From contig JAMKCH010022302.1 in the NCBI GenBank assembly GCA_023653785.1, positions 1-64,000 of the forward strand: DNA of 64,000 nucleotides, in the 5' to 3' direction. This document shows, piece by piece, positions 23,624 to 33,884 of the stretch. Under the pieces are notes generated by a model. That model worked only from the letters and a program-made list of their open reading frames with translations, had not been told where the DNA came from and did no database searches. How positions within the stretch are numbered: position 1 is the first letter of the stretch; each line of letters opens with the position of its first letter. This DNA is from Ophioderma brevispina (taxonomy: Eukaryota > Echinodermata > Ophiuroidea > Amphilepidida > Ophiodermatidae). The position numbers and the translations under genes were made by a program.

Positions 23624-23939
23624 CAGGCCCGTAACGTGGGGGGGGGGGGGGGGGGGGGTGCGGGTCGGGGGCGGTTGCACCCCCCCCCAAATCCACAAAG
23701 GGGAAAGAATGTCCATTTTTTGCCGAATTTTTTGATAAAAAAGTCCTTTTTTGCCGAATTTTTTGATAAAAAGGGTCCAAAATTTTAGAGAAATTTTGAC
23801 AAAATTTTTGTTTTTGTGAGGAAATGTTCAAAAATCCAAACAATGACATTTTGGCGGATTGGTCCACTTTAGGCAAAAAAGTCCACTTTTTCGAACTCCC
23901 GCCCCCCCCCCCCCCAAATAAATCCTGCATACGGCCCTG
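23624..23939. mobile_element. hAT-like MITE (316 bp) with 8-bp target duplication
   Basis: The ends CAGGCCCGTAACG (left) and GCATACGGCCCTG (right; reverse complement CAGGGCCGTATGC) form imperfect TIRs. The direct repeat CCGTTGAC flanks the element at 23616-23623 and 23940-23947. An 8-bp duplication with a CAGGG-type end is the hAT superfamily signature. The inside holds a poly-G run (about 20) near the left end, a poly-C run near the right end, and repeated TTTTTGCCGAATTTTTTGATAA blocks. No transposase is encoded. Confidence 0.85.
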
Positions 23940-23986
23940 CCGTTGACAACAAAACAATATAAAGCACGCGTTATTACAATCCTTAA

Positions 23987-24332
23987 AGACACTATCAGTG
24001 ATCCATCCAGAAGAGTCAAAAAGTTTAACAGTTGCGACAGCTTAAAGTGAAGGATATCTGTAAATTCCTCATAAGTTATTTTTTCCAACTGAATTTACAG
24101 AAAAGGAAGAAAACAGCTGTTTCAAAGATATGAATCGCCATTCACTGCGTATTATGTAAGTGGTTCCGTAGGTGACAGTATTAACTAAATATCCGATTGT
24201 TCTTATTATGTTGCTTTTGGTCTTATAACTCGTAGGGTATTTTAGTGATATCCATACTGTTAAAGATATGCAACATCTGATTTTTGGTGATTCTTTTTCG
24301 ATTTTCTGAATTCGCAAATCACTCATATGCCT
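23987..24332. mobile_element. Short TTAA-flanked element, related to 43929-45267
   Basis: The left end TTAA-AGACACTATCAGTGATC (TTAA 23983-23986) matches the end of the larger TTAA element at 43929. The right end reads GCAAATCACTCATATGCCT-TTAA (TTAA 24333-24336), a diverged inverted copy with an indel. It abuts the hAT MITE by 35 bp. Confidence 0.5.
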
Positions 24333-24604
24333 TTAAATGGAACATTTAGTGTACCACGGCATTTGTAGCCACTGCGTTAGGTCATGTATAAGAGATGCTT
24401 GTTTTCATTTACAACACAATGACATTAGCAACATTTTCGTCTTATATTAGGACCTAACCTCTCTCTCAAAAAACGGGCATGCACTCTGTAAAGTTGACTA
24501 GGGGTGTATGTGGAGTTCACTTTGCCAATAGTCTGCGTGAGAGACCTAGATTTAGAGAAAGGGTTGTATGTGGGCAATTTAAGTATGTCACCCGAGTTGT
24601 CGTT

Positions 24605-24630
24605 CTTTTCAACGGGGGGGGGGGGGTGGA
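24605..24630. repeat. Poly-G tract
   Basis: A G run of about 13 bases lies in unique sequence, in line with the many C/G homopolymers of this window. Confidence 0.8.
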
Positions 24631-24837
24631 TTTTCACGTAAGTGACTTGTCCCGGTCGACCTTATATGCAAACCTGCGTCTTCCAATACGTCATGATTAG
24701 ACATAATCCTCAGACATGTCAGACATGAATAATACACATTGATCCCGCTAATGTGTCATCCACGTAACTCAGCGCTACAAGGCTGTGTTTATAGCTACAT
24801 GGTGTATAAAAAATGTGGCATGAAATGTTGTTTTGCT

Positions 24838-25056
24838 GTTCATTAATTCCGAAGGTTCGTTAATCCGAACGGGAATTTCCCTATACTTGCGTAGGCGGTT
24901 TTTTCCGAAGGTTCGTTAATCCGAACATTTGTTTTCTTTATTCCGAGGTTTGTTATTCCGAATGTTCGTTTATCCGAAGGTGTAGGTCTCCCTCATTGTT
25001 ATTTCGAAGGCTCGTTGATCCGAAAAATGAAATAAGGTTCGCTGATCCGAAAATGA
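24838..25056. repeat. TTCGTTAATCCGAA minisatellite
   Basis: About eight diverged copies of GGTTCGTTAATCCGAA occur, with shortened forms TTATTCCGAA and TTCGCTGATCCGAA. The unit is partly self-complementary (TTCG...CGAA). Spacers vary in length, so it is an old, irregular array. Confidence 0.8.
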
Positions 25057-25059
25057 ATA

Positions 25060-25900
25060 AGCTAAATAAGCCTTGTCCAGTGTGTGTAGTAAAATAGAGA
25101 GAATAAGTTATTGAAAAGATATCTTGTTTTCACTATCTGACCAGGTGATAACTGACTTTTAAATTTTACAATGTTTAAATTATAATTCTGATACATGGTA
25201 TATTTAATTGAATTCATGCACCGATTATCATTGAATGCAATGAATTTGATTAGCTGCAATTTACTCTTGTGAATTATAACGGCCAGAAAGATTTTTACCA
25301 TATTCAAACAAAATGATGGAACTGAAAATTCAGCTTAATTAACTGTGCAACTCCCATTGGTATGTGGTAAAATGGATCAGCCTAGGAAATCTATCATATC
25401 TACCTCGTTTCTTAACAAATTCCTTCATTTGTCAGCATTCCTCGCATAGAAAGTAGAAAATATGCAGATTTTGAAAACGTCCACTGCGTTTGAGTAAACA
25501 GGTCAGGGTCAATGTTTTTGTTTTTTCCTGCAATTTTTTAGTTGTATAGGATGCTTTCACGACAAGTCAATACAACCCAAGCATGCAGTGAATACAAAAG
25601 AAGCAGTACAGAAATATTTGAAATGCTCAGGTGAACCAGGTGCATGTATTCTGCACATGCAAACAAAAGTCCATTCAACATAATTTAGTTCACACTAGTT
25701 TTAGCATTTTCCCAAATATGAATCATCAACTTTATTATTGCTTTATTGACCTACTTGGCCCCTACCCATCATCCATGAAGCAGTTTGAAATTCATTCACT
25801 ATGAAACTATCCAACATTACACATATCCTTTTAATCTTCTACGATTAACAATTTCGAAATAGTACCAAAGATAACTATAAAAAGCCAAGTTATTAAAACA
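25060..25900. other. Integrin intron, no feature recognised
   Basis: Ordinary AT-rich intronic sequence before exon 6; nothing assigned. Confidence 0.5.
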
Positions 25901-25903
25901 TAC

Positions 25904-25993
25904 CCACATATCCTTCTTCGGCTTCCCCATTGCGGTACCACACCGACCAGTCAGCAATTTGAGGTTCTGGTTGTGCCATTGAAATAACTGTAC
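25904..25993 (-). CDS. Integrin alpha exon 6 (blade 3/4 linker)
   Basis: The 90-nt exon follows the acceptor ccatatag in phase 1 and ends with GTGG|gtatgt in phase 1. It encodes GTVISMAQPEPQIADWS, then VWYRNGEAEEGYVG. The opening G-T-V follows WRG of exon 5 as in other integrins (WxGTV), and the acidic EAEEGYVG end corresponds to the start of the next blade (D.YLGYSV). The next expected sequence, YSV...GDF...YVAGAPR, was not found in the following 15.8 kb. Confidence 0.85.
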
Positions 25994-26599
25994 CTATATG
26001 GAAATTCAATACTATTAGCGTTTAGCATTATTGATGAAAAGCTATGAAAGTTGCTACTAAGAGCAAGATATTGTTTTTATCTATGACGGGCCTGTGGCAG
26101 CCGAGAGTGCATCCACGGCCTACCCTAGCTGGATCATATACGGAAGCGTCTGGTGATAGTGGTGGAAAGCAAGACTTTGTGTCAGAAGGGTAGCAATGCT
26201 TTCTGAGGGGTGGGCTAAATGTACCGTCAAGATGAAAAAAACTCGGCAATTGCAATAATTCTCCATCGACTAAACAAGCAATTGTTATACACTAAATCAG
26301 ACCCATTTGAAAAGGTTTGAAGCCGAATAGACTCAAGAAACTAATATTTCAGATTTTAATAGCATCTTTAATCAGTTTCGTTCTTGTATTGTCAGGTTAG
26401 CGATGCTATCTCTTGACCAAGTATGGCGATGTTAGGTCAAGTCCATAAAATCCTGAATTGAAAAGCTCTCTAAAAAAGCCATTTTGATTCGTGCTCTGTT
26501 TCAGTAATCCACTTGTTTCACCATCTAAACGCCTTCCCCTTCCACCCATTAGACACATTCACAGACTCTAATGGGCACGCACTCGTCCTCACACTAACA

Positions 26600-26740
26600 T
26601 GCGCATGTACGCAAATGTACCCACCCACACCCCGCCGCCTTAGCTTACTCCACTCACACCCACACTACTCCACTCACACCACACACACGCGCGCGCACAC
26701 ACATACCAATACACACCACCATACCAACGCACGTACGCAT
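26600..26740. repeat. CA-rich microsatellite
   Basis: Irregular (CA)n, (CACAC)n and (CACGCG)n runs lie in the intron between exons 5 and 6. Confidence 0.85.
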
Positions 26741-26985
26741 TATATCATTGTAGGCTACTACTAAATAATTTTCAATATTAATCATATAAGCACAAGCCAG
26801 CATGCTATTAGGCTTTACTTCAAACACGTAAAATGTTCCCCTCCTATTACTCGTCCAGTGAATATTACTTGCTAATAAACAAGAGTCCAATTTGGAACTG
26901 GAAAGAAGACTTGCACTATAACTCAATTTGTTCCTAACAAAAGTGATGACTTGTAACTGTATATTTATTAGAAGATAGAACCTAC

Positions 26986-27105
26986 CTCTCCATCCAATTG
27001 TCCCTGGGGCCCCTAGTAACAGGGTTCCATCACGTGTGTAATGTGCGCTACTACCTGCCTGACACCATCCATGCCATGGTATACCACTGGTGCTAACCTT
27101 AGTAC
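26986..27105 (-). CDS. Integrin alpha exon 5 (blade 3, GWCQAG...LLLGAPG)
   Basis: The 120-nt exon begins after atcaatag in phase 1 and ends GGATGGAGAG|gtaggt, also phase 1. It encodes GIPWHGWCQAGSSAHYT, then RDGTLLLGAPGTIGWRG. GWCQAG followed by TxDGxLLLGAPG and WxG is one of the most diagnostic blocks of integrin alpha chains. The reading frame is intact and the splice signals are clean. Confidence 0.93.
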
Positions 27106-27868
27106 CTATTGATAACAAAACCATATAACCTTTAATTCAGCTATTTGCTTTTTTATTCTTCTTCTCGCACATGGTACTTGCACTCTAAAGTTTTTAAACT
27201 AACGGTTTGTTTTTTTAGTTAAGAATGGACCAAATTGGTTATGTAGAACAAAAAGTAGGGTATTTGATACATTTTAGGATTTTTTATCAGATCTATTTCC
27301 GAACCATGGATTTTACCATTTATTTCTAAAGAGAAATGGATTCCGGACCTATTTTAGGTTTACATATCAACATGTAATTAGTTAATGAAACATTAATGAA
27401 TTTTTAATTAACATTTGTATTTGGTAGGAAATGGGAAACCACCAAAGGTCAACGGTCATACATACACGCAGAAAATAATTTTTGCCACCGACCGTCTCGT
27501 TAGTGCGGGTGTGGGGTCCAAGTGGACTCAGGCTAAAATTTTCTCGGAAACTAAGTATAGGGTTTCAATTTCTTTCATTACGAGTTACTCAAATGAAACT
27601 TAGGCGATTACAAAAAAACTGGCCAAAAATATTGTTGCGTTAAAACAGGACGAAATCTTTGTTCCACATGGACCCCCGTGTAACTTGAGTTTTGCTCACA
27701 TGAGTATAAGAAATGTACAATATTTCAAGACTAGCGATCAAATTGCACACATAAATGTTACATTGCCGCAGATCGAATCATTTTACACGATATAAACACA
27801 AAGTGGTAAAGTGGTAAAGCATATATATTTTGGGAAGAAAAAAGAAATTTCTCTTATAAATTCCCAAC

Positions 27869-28004
27869 CTTTTAGACATGGTCGTAATTTCTGCACACTA
27901 GCGGACTGTAGTTCATGGTTAATTGTGTAACATATCCCATGAGGATATTCATAGTAATTCTTGTAATAGCCATCATAGTTGTTAACCCATCGATGCCCAC
28001 ATAC
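27869..28004 (-). CDS. Integrin alpha exon 4 (blade 2 cysteine-rich strand)
   Basis: The exon starts after tctatgtag in phase 0 and encodes VCGHRWVNNYDGYYKNYY, then PHGICYTINHEL and a terminal RPCLK. The VCAHRW-like start and the downstream GxCY and PC cysteines are standard integrin alpha blade 2/3 features, where the cysteines form disulphides on the propeller rim. The donor is placed at gttggg so that the exon leaves in phase 1 and completes Gly with exon 5; that donor is weak by consensus, so the 3' boundary could move a few bases. The tyrosine-rich insertion (NNYDGYYKNYYEY) is longer and more aromatic than I would expect. Confidence 0.88.
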
Positions 28005-28537
28005 CTACATAGAAAGACATTCAAAGAGGGTAAGAATATTGTGACTCTTTTTAATAGCAATTTCAATTAATTTAAATTTTAAGGTACACTGTTAAAAATC
28101 ACTATAAACCTACATGAATGACGGTAAAATACCGCAATTTCACAGACTTTACTTTGTTTTGAACGTGAAATAGGTATTAGTACAGAATATTTTGATCATA
28201 AAATATAGTCAGGGGCACACTTAGGTAAACAAAAGTTTGTTCACCGTAACCCGACCGACCCTTGATAAACCTACCGACACAAAGCTTTTTTATATTAAAA
28301 AAATCTGCCGACCGACCCATGATTTTCGTTTACAATGCAAAAACATTTTTTACCCACACAAAGACGAAAAAACAAGACAACAAAACAACTACGAAAGTAA
28401 AACAAAAGATCTTTGCTATTGTATATGCATTACACTAAACTTTAAATAGTGGCATGTTGTGTTCGTTTTATAGTAAAGCAGTGTGAAGTTCTCTGAAAAA
28501 ATCATCTTCCAATACAACAGAGTGTCGACAAACTTAC

Positions 28538-28650
28538 AACGACTTTCCCAAGGCCTGGACGTTCTTGGTAACTATCAAGGCTTACACCCAGCCACTGTTC
28601 GTCTTTCACATCTATGACTGGTACACCATCTACAATGGTATGTTCGTTAC
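28538..28650 (-). CDS. Integrin alpha exon 3 (propeller blade 2, part)
   Basis: The 113-nt exon is flanked by a gatgcag acceptor and a gtaagt donor. It begins in phase 1 (completing a Gly codon) and encodes GNEHTIVDGVPVIDVK, then DEQWLGVSLDSYQE and PGLGKVV. The segment QWLGVSLDS corresponds to the conserved integrin sequence WLGvsv.S, which opens blade 2. It ends in phase 0, which fits exon 4. No frameshift or stop is present. Confidence 0.9.
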
Positions 28651-28823
28651 CTGCATCAAAAACAATTGGTACACTCGCTCAAAATGCTGATTGGAAAAAT
28701 ACTGGCTAAAATCAGTTCGTTTTTCAATTACTTAACCAACAATTGGACGTGGACAGTTGGCTGTAAAATGCTGCCATAAAATGGGTCATACGAAGGAATC
28801 ATGTTTAATTTAAAAGCATGCAC

Positions 28824-28900
28824 GCACGCACTTACTTACGCACACGAACACGCACGCACGCACACACACACACACACGTCACACATACACACAGACATGC
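28824..28900. repeat. CACG/CA microsatellite
   Basis: GCACGCACGCACTTACTTACGCACACG runs into (CA)n in the intron between exons 2 and 3. Confidence 0.85.
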
Positions 28901-29277
28901 ACAAAATTAACGAGCAAACATTTTTAAAAGTTTTCTTATGTAGCTTTTAGTTTAAACATCATTTATAATTAATATACAAATGTAATCAAATCAAAAGAAT
29001 TTAACAAAAGTCTGCACAACCAATTTTATAAGGCCAAGAAAAAATATTGTCTCAGAAGACCGCTCGCATTTTGTTTAAAATTGGTCTTTGACCGCATAAT
29101 TTTTAAAAGTTTTTACTCGAAATCTTTTTGTAAAAATTCGACCGGAAAAATTGGAAACAAATCCCGCATTTAGCATTAGCATTTTTCTTTACAAAAAAAA
29201 AAACGCAATTCGCATTTGCATTTTTCATATTTCTTCTCAGAAAAACTTGTTGTTTTGGACCTAAAGCACACACCTAC

Positions 29278-29420
29278 CTGTCATATCTAGCCCAACTTGC
29301 TGACATCTTTGGTTTGTAGTAATAGTACCATTATCATTTACTTGACATTTAAATAAGGCACCAGGTGACATTAATGATCTTTGGTAAACTGAAGAGCTCT
29401 TGGGTGCGCCAACAAGTATC
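29278..29420 (-). CDS. Integrin alpha exon 2 (FG-GAP repeat 1)
   Basis: The 143-nt exon has an AG acceptor (ccttaacag) and a gtaggt donor on the minus strand. It encodes ILVGAPKSSSVYQRS, then SPGALFKCQVND and a second cysteine in QRCQQV. This is the classic end of integrin blade 1 (LLVGAPR...G.vykC...C). The entry phase is 2 and the exit phase 1, matching the neighbours. The reading frame is intact. A paralogous exon with the same phases is on the plus strand at 60416-60555, one codon shorter. Confidence 0.93.
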
Positions 29421-29429
29421 CTGTTAAGG

Positions 29430-30760
29430 AAGAAATGTATTTGAAATCAATCTTGCTCTCAGACAATCAAAACGTATGGGAAGAGGATTCAGTTATTACT
29501 GGACACTCATGCTATCAAGAGTCAGGGGATTCTTGTTAATTTTCCAATCTTCGTTTGCTATCGTATCCCAATCGAAGTTTTTTCTATTTTCTTCTTTTTT
29601 TCAAATTTTCATATTGTATTTTTATGATGATAAAATGATTTGTTCTGTTCCTCAATAATGTTTTTAAAATGTTATAAAGTATAAAAGTCAGTTCTCATAA
29701 CAATTTGGAAAGCATGTTATTGAAGATATTCTCAAAACAGTCTTCAAAACATTTCGTTAATGTTTTAAGTTGAATAATAACATAATCGCATAAAAACGTC
29801 ATTATGACTTTCTCAAATAATTAACCCATTTTTGTACTTGTTGGGTTGACGTTTAGAAGAGTTTATCATCAGTGGCAATGTGTCAAAGGCAAGCAGGATT
29901 CCCAGTATAGCGTAAGTATTTCCTCAAATTTGAAATTATCTCTTTTTTCTGTGGCTTTTCTTCCTTCGGTAATAAAACTTGTTTGCAGTCATTTGTCATT
30001 TACATACTTTTTTCGCGTATTATTTTCATCATGTCTGGGTTCCTCCTTCAAAAGAAACAATAAAGAAAACAAACAACCTAAATAACAATGCATAAAGAGT
30101 GTACCTCTCTCTGTCTTTCCTCAAAATTAATATTTTGTTGATAGCTGGATGTATATAAAACGAATAGATAGGTAAAATTTTTGCAACGTATTATTTTTTG
30201 TATATTTACATATTAAGTATGACTTTAGAGGATTTTAATAAAGTATTTAAAAAATATCCATATACACTTTTATTACACATGGCACATAACAAGGCTAAAC
30301 GAGGCTATCGAGGCTAATTTGTTTAATAAGTGGAAATTAAAAGGTGTTTTTGGATTATGTTGCATTTAGAGAGTTTATTAAGTATCTGGCATTGATCCCA
30401 TAACGCAAATGTGTCATGGTCATTGCTGTAAGTAAAGAAAGACATCCATCCAAAACTATATAACTCTTAAGGAACTTAATTACATAATTGATTTTGAAAA
30501 ATATTATGGTCTAAATTGCCTGAAATGTATAAAATTGGCCTGGATCTTTTTGGTTTCTTCGTCACTCACATCACATGCTATCTTATCTGACATTTTTAAC
30601 ATTTTTTGAGATATTTGGTCTGCAGATGTGTCCCGGGGATGTGTACAGTTCATAGTTGGTGTATTTTTAACTACAAAAGTGGGTGTGGTGTAATTACTGA
30701 GATATTATTTAGGCCACTATGTCTTAAGATGATTATTTCACATATAGATTTATTTAACTT
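29430..30760. other. Integrin intron 1, right part, nothing assigned
   Basis: AT-rich intronic sequence upstream of exon 2. Short ORFs are present, but none has splice context or a known motif. Confidence 0.5.
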
Positions 30761-30766
30761 AAATTA

Positions 30767-31016
30767 CACTGCAAAAACGGTGCTTAGAAACGTGGGGTAA
30801 ATTAGTGTTTAGGCATTAAACATGTCAAATCTTTAAAATATTGGCGTCATATGTCTAAACACCTACTGTCAAACAGCTAAACATGTTTAGATTTTAAACA
30901 TGTTTATATATAAGGTGTTTAGATATATATTAAACAGATAATTCAAAATGTTTAGAAACGTGGTGCAAAATAGTGTTTAGAAAGATGTTTATTTTCTAAT
31001 CACGGATTTTGCAGTG
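30767..31016. mobile_element. TA-flanked MITE (250 bp), ends CACTGCAAAA
   Basis: The left end TA-CACTGCAAAAACGG and the right end CGGATTTTGCAGTG-TA are inverted copies flanked by TA on both sides, as in Tc1/mariner-type insertion. The interior has direct repeats of GTTTAGAAACGTGGKG and several inverted AAACATGTTTA copies. It lies in intron 1 of the integrin gene. Confidence 0.7.
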
Positions 31017-31729
31017 TAGGCTATTTGCCTAATTAGCTTCACGGAATTTCATATTATTGTCTTATCTGCGTCGTATACAGTGCGAGGGTTCTCTTTACAT
31101 CAAATGCGTTTTACATACTGTCTTATCCTATTGGTATCTACAGTGCGACCGTTCTCCTGCACACGAAACGTGTTTCAGATAATGTCTTATCTGCGTTGGA
31201 TCTACAGTTTGACCATTTCCTGCACATGAAACGTTTTCACATATGTTTAATCTGCGTCTTATTCACAAACTTTGGGAGCAAATATCAAACATACGAAATT
31301 CACATAGAGATCTATGACTTAAGAGACATATTTAGAGTCACTTTCTGGAAATATGTTGCAATATTGATTAAAGAGAACAGTTCAGTTTTAGAAATGAACG
31401 AGTTCAATTTCCATTAAATTCAAATGTAGTCACTTTGAACAAGTTTTTGCTTTTCTAGGAATATGTTGCAAACTCCTGATCTAGTTGTAGTACCTTTTCT
31501 GGCACAAGGTTTTACAACGGATGTACTTATTTAGGGAAATGTCAGCAAATTTAATTAGCGTGGGAGATAGGTGCGTACATTTGAATTGTCAAATGAATCG
31601 TTACTGTCACATTGGAAATTCAACGTTTTCATTAAAATCTTAAAAGGCAGTCGAAATTGAGTTGAATCTGGACATTTAAAGAGAAATTCTCTGTAAGGAG
31701 AGAGCTATCCAAGGTGCAGCGGGTAAAGG

Positions 31730-31875
31730 AAAGACACAGGGAAGAAAAAATAGAAAAGGAATGGAGAGCAATATATAAAGGAAAAGACAAAGAAACAGAG
31801 AGAGAGAGAGACAGAGACAGAGAGACACAGGGAGAGAGACAGACAGAGAGGGAGAGAGAGAGAGGCATAGAAAAT
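31730..31875. repeat. GA-rich microsatellite
   Basis: Purine-rich (GA)n and (GACA)n runs. On the opposite strand they yield Ser/Leu-rich spurious ORFs. Confidence 0.85.
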
Positions 31876-32069
31876 ATCAAGAGAAAGAGGTGATAAAAGA
31901 ATCAAGATAGAACATAAACAAGGATAGAAGAAAGTAGTATAACCAGAATGTGGTGCAGCTACATGTTTGTGAATTCGATGTGGCAACATCTTAAGATTTC
32001 TTTTTCTGGCAATAACTAGGGTAATAAAATTGTGTTGTTTTACCAAGATTGAAAATCTTTTGCCACATA

Positions 32070-32113
32070 TTTTGCTCTCTCCCTCTCTCTATCTCTCTCT
32101 CCCCCTCTCTCTT
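32070..32113. repeat. CT microsatellite
   Basis: (CTCTCT)n with CCCCC interruptions, the complementary counterpart of the GA tract 200 bp to the left; a folded-back pairing is possible. Confidence 0.8.
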
Positions 32114-32879
32114 GCTCAACATGCAAAATGTTTGGCTAATTCCTATACTAGGTGATCTTGTTTAAACGTTCGTAGTTTATCAAAAACCATATTAAAATGA
32201 TATTAAAGCATTTCCATGAGAGCAGATTTTGGATTGAAATGTTGACCCACATGTTTTATTCAGTCAACGAAAACTACTAAATGACCCAAAAAGAACAGGC
32301 AAAGTTTTATGCCATTTAGGCTGTGACTTATGTTCTGGTTAAAAAAAAAAATTTAACCATGAACCACGCTGGGACACAATCTTTAAATTCCAAACGGATA
32401 ACAAAATTAGATTTGGATTTGGATTGGAAATATTAGGGTTTTAAGTTTAAGGAGGATTACACATGTGTAGCTCTTAGTTATAGGTTTGGCATGTTATTAA
32501 GGAGTATATACGATCTTTATAACTTTTAAATCATAACTTGCCATAGCGTAGGATTAGGATATCACGTGCGTATGTTCATTTCACAAAGGAGAGGATAGTG
32601 TATCAAAATAAGCCTTGAGGCATATTATGATCACCTTCATCCTGCGGTCAATGATCTCTTAGGTGACTAAGGGTACAACATGGGCTGCACTGAAACAGGT
32701 CTTGACCCGGCCCAAACGAACAGCAAGACCGTATTCCAGAAACTGGTTTAGCTAAACGCGATTTAGCTGAAAATCGCCGTAATTTAAAAATTGCGTTTAA
32801 GCAAAACGCGTTTAAATTTAATCTTGGTTGCTTAACAAGAAGCTTTAAACACGATTTAATACTAATACTACTATAATGC

Positions 32880-33030
32880 TAATATTCTGATTGCTGCTGC
32901 TGCTACTGTGCTGCTGCTACTACTTACTACTACTACTACTCCGACTATTCTACTACTACTACTACTGACTACTACTATACTATACTACTACTACTACTAC
33001 TACTACTACTATACTACACACTATGCTACT
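32880..33030. repeat. TAC/CTA trinucleotide microsatellite
   Basis: (CTA)n/(TAC)n with TGCTGC interruptions near its left end, about 140 bp, in intron 1 of the integrin gene. Confidence 0.9.
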
Positions 33031-33706
33031 ACTAACGAATTGTTAATATAAAATGTTCATGAACGAATTCTATTTGCTTTTCTGATAGATGAAGTTGCAA
33101 TGGACATATGGATAAGTATAGTAGATATCATCCTTAAAACACGTCACGTTGAGTTCTATAATCCATATCTTAATTAGATGATAGAAATCCCATTCTTAAG
33201 TCCAAATCAAATTAAAAACTCGTGGAAAAAATACTCGGTTTTCACATTAAAATGAGCCAAATCTAATCGTCTATCGTAGGATTAAACATTTCTTAATTAG
33301 GATTATCATGGTAATATACTGCAAATTGTAGTGTAGTAATGTTCTCTATCCCTAAACGGGTTACTGACCGAGCCTCAGCCTGACCCTACACTCACACCAA
33401 TTAAAAACTGACATTTTGGTACCTCTAGAAAGTTTGTTTTTATCATTTCACCTGTAGAATATTTGGCTGAACTCCTTTCCATTAGATGCTAAAGTATTAA
33501 ATATGCGGTCGTCTACGGTTGCCACAAATTATTAGTACAGTGAATCGATAGGCTAGGGAATACATTAGGTATTTGATTGAACAAAGAAAATATTGTTATC
33601 GGGTGGGGCACCTTCAATCGAATATGGTCATTCATGGTGGTGTTAGGTGATCCTGAAAAAGTTGATGTGATGAAACGGGGGAAATTAAAACCATTTATCC
33701 ATATAC

Positions 33707-33884
33707 CATTTTCCCTGTGCATTTTCGTGTTGCAAAACTGAATAAACAAAAAAAGACTGCCTCTATCGCCCCTGAAAACGTTGAAGTGTTCGTAATAGAT
33801 AGTAAATCCTACGGGTTCGCCTAAAATTCGTGACAAAGTTACACATAAAAACAATTTAAAGTGTATCACATGGTAATCCGCCAT
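33707..33884 (-). CDS. Integrin alpha exon 1: start codon, signal peptide, first propeller strand
   Basis: The start ATG at 33884 sits in a good context (A at -3, G at +4). The N-terminus contains a hydrophobic stretch (KLFLCVTLSRIL) that fits a secretory signal peptide, followed by EHFNVFRGDRGSLF, which matches the mature integrin alpha N-terminus (FN...GxxGSxFGYSV). After a T7 tract the matching frame shifts to YSVLQHENAQGKW. Either the T tract is two bases too long or one too short, or the copy is frameshifted. The exon ends with TG before a gtatat donor, and the split codon TG|G joined to exon 2 gives KW-ILVGAPK, exactly the phase and motif expected. The usual Gly of FGYSV is not preserved in the observed reading. 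Confidence rests on the combination of signal peptide, propeller motif and matching splice phase. Confidence 0.8.

Larger units (their letters stand above)
4158..33884 (-). other. Integrin alpha subunit gene, 5' part (gene span in window)
   Basis: Ten exons on the minus strand join in compatible splice phases to encode the N-terminal part of an integrin alpha chain: signal peptide, then FG-GAP beta-propeller repeats. Integrin alpha chains pair with a beta chain at the plasma membrane and bind extracellular matrix or counter-receptors; the propeller carries the ligand face and Ca2+ sites. Visible hallmarks are LVGAPK and a KC...RC cysteine pair in exon 2, the VCGHRW / RPC cysteines in exon 4, GWCQAG and LLLGAPG in exon 5, and Ca2+ loops DLNNDGLSD, DLNQDGT and DMDGNGYPD in the last exons. 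No I (A) domain is seen in the exons found. One propeller exon between exons 6 and 8 was not located, and the stalk, transmembrane and cytoplasmic exons would lie left of position 1. Introns are loaded with repeats; the largest is 15.8 kb. Several single-base deletions affect the 3' exons. The exact orthology group (for example PS2/alphaV-like) cannot be fixed. Confidence 0.9.

Noticed and set aside
23568..23957. 129-codon minus ORF
   Set aside because: It is the hAT-like MITE read through its poly-G/poly-C ends.
31632..32046. Leu/Ser-rich minus ORFs resembling membrane proteins
   Set aside because: They are translations of a GA microsatellite.
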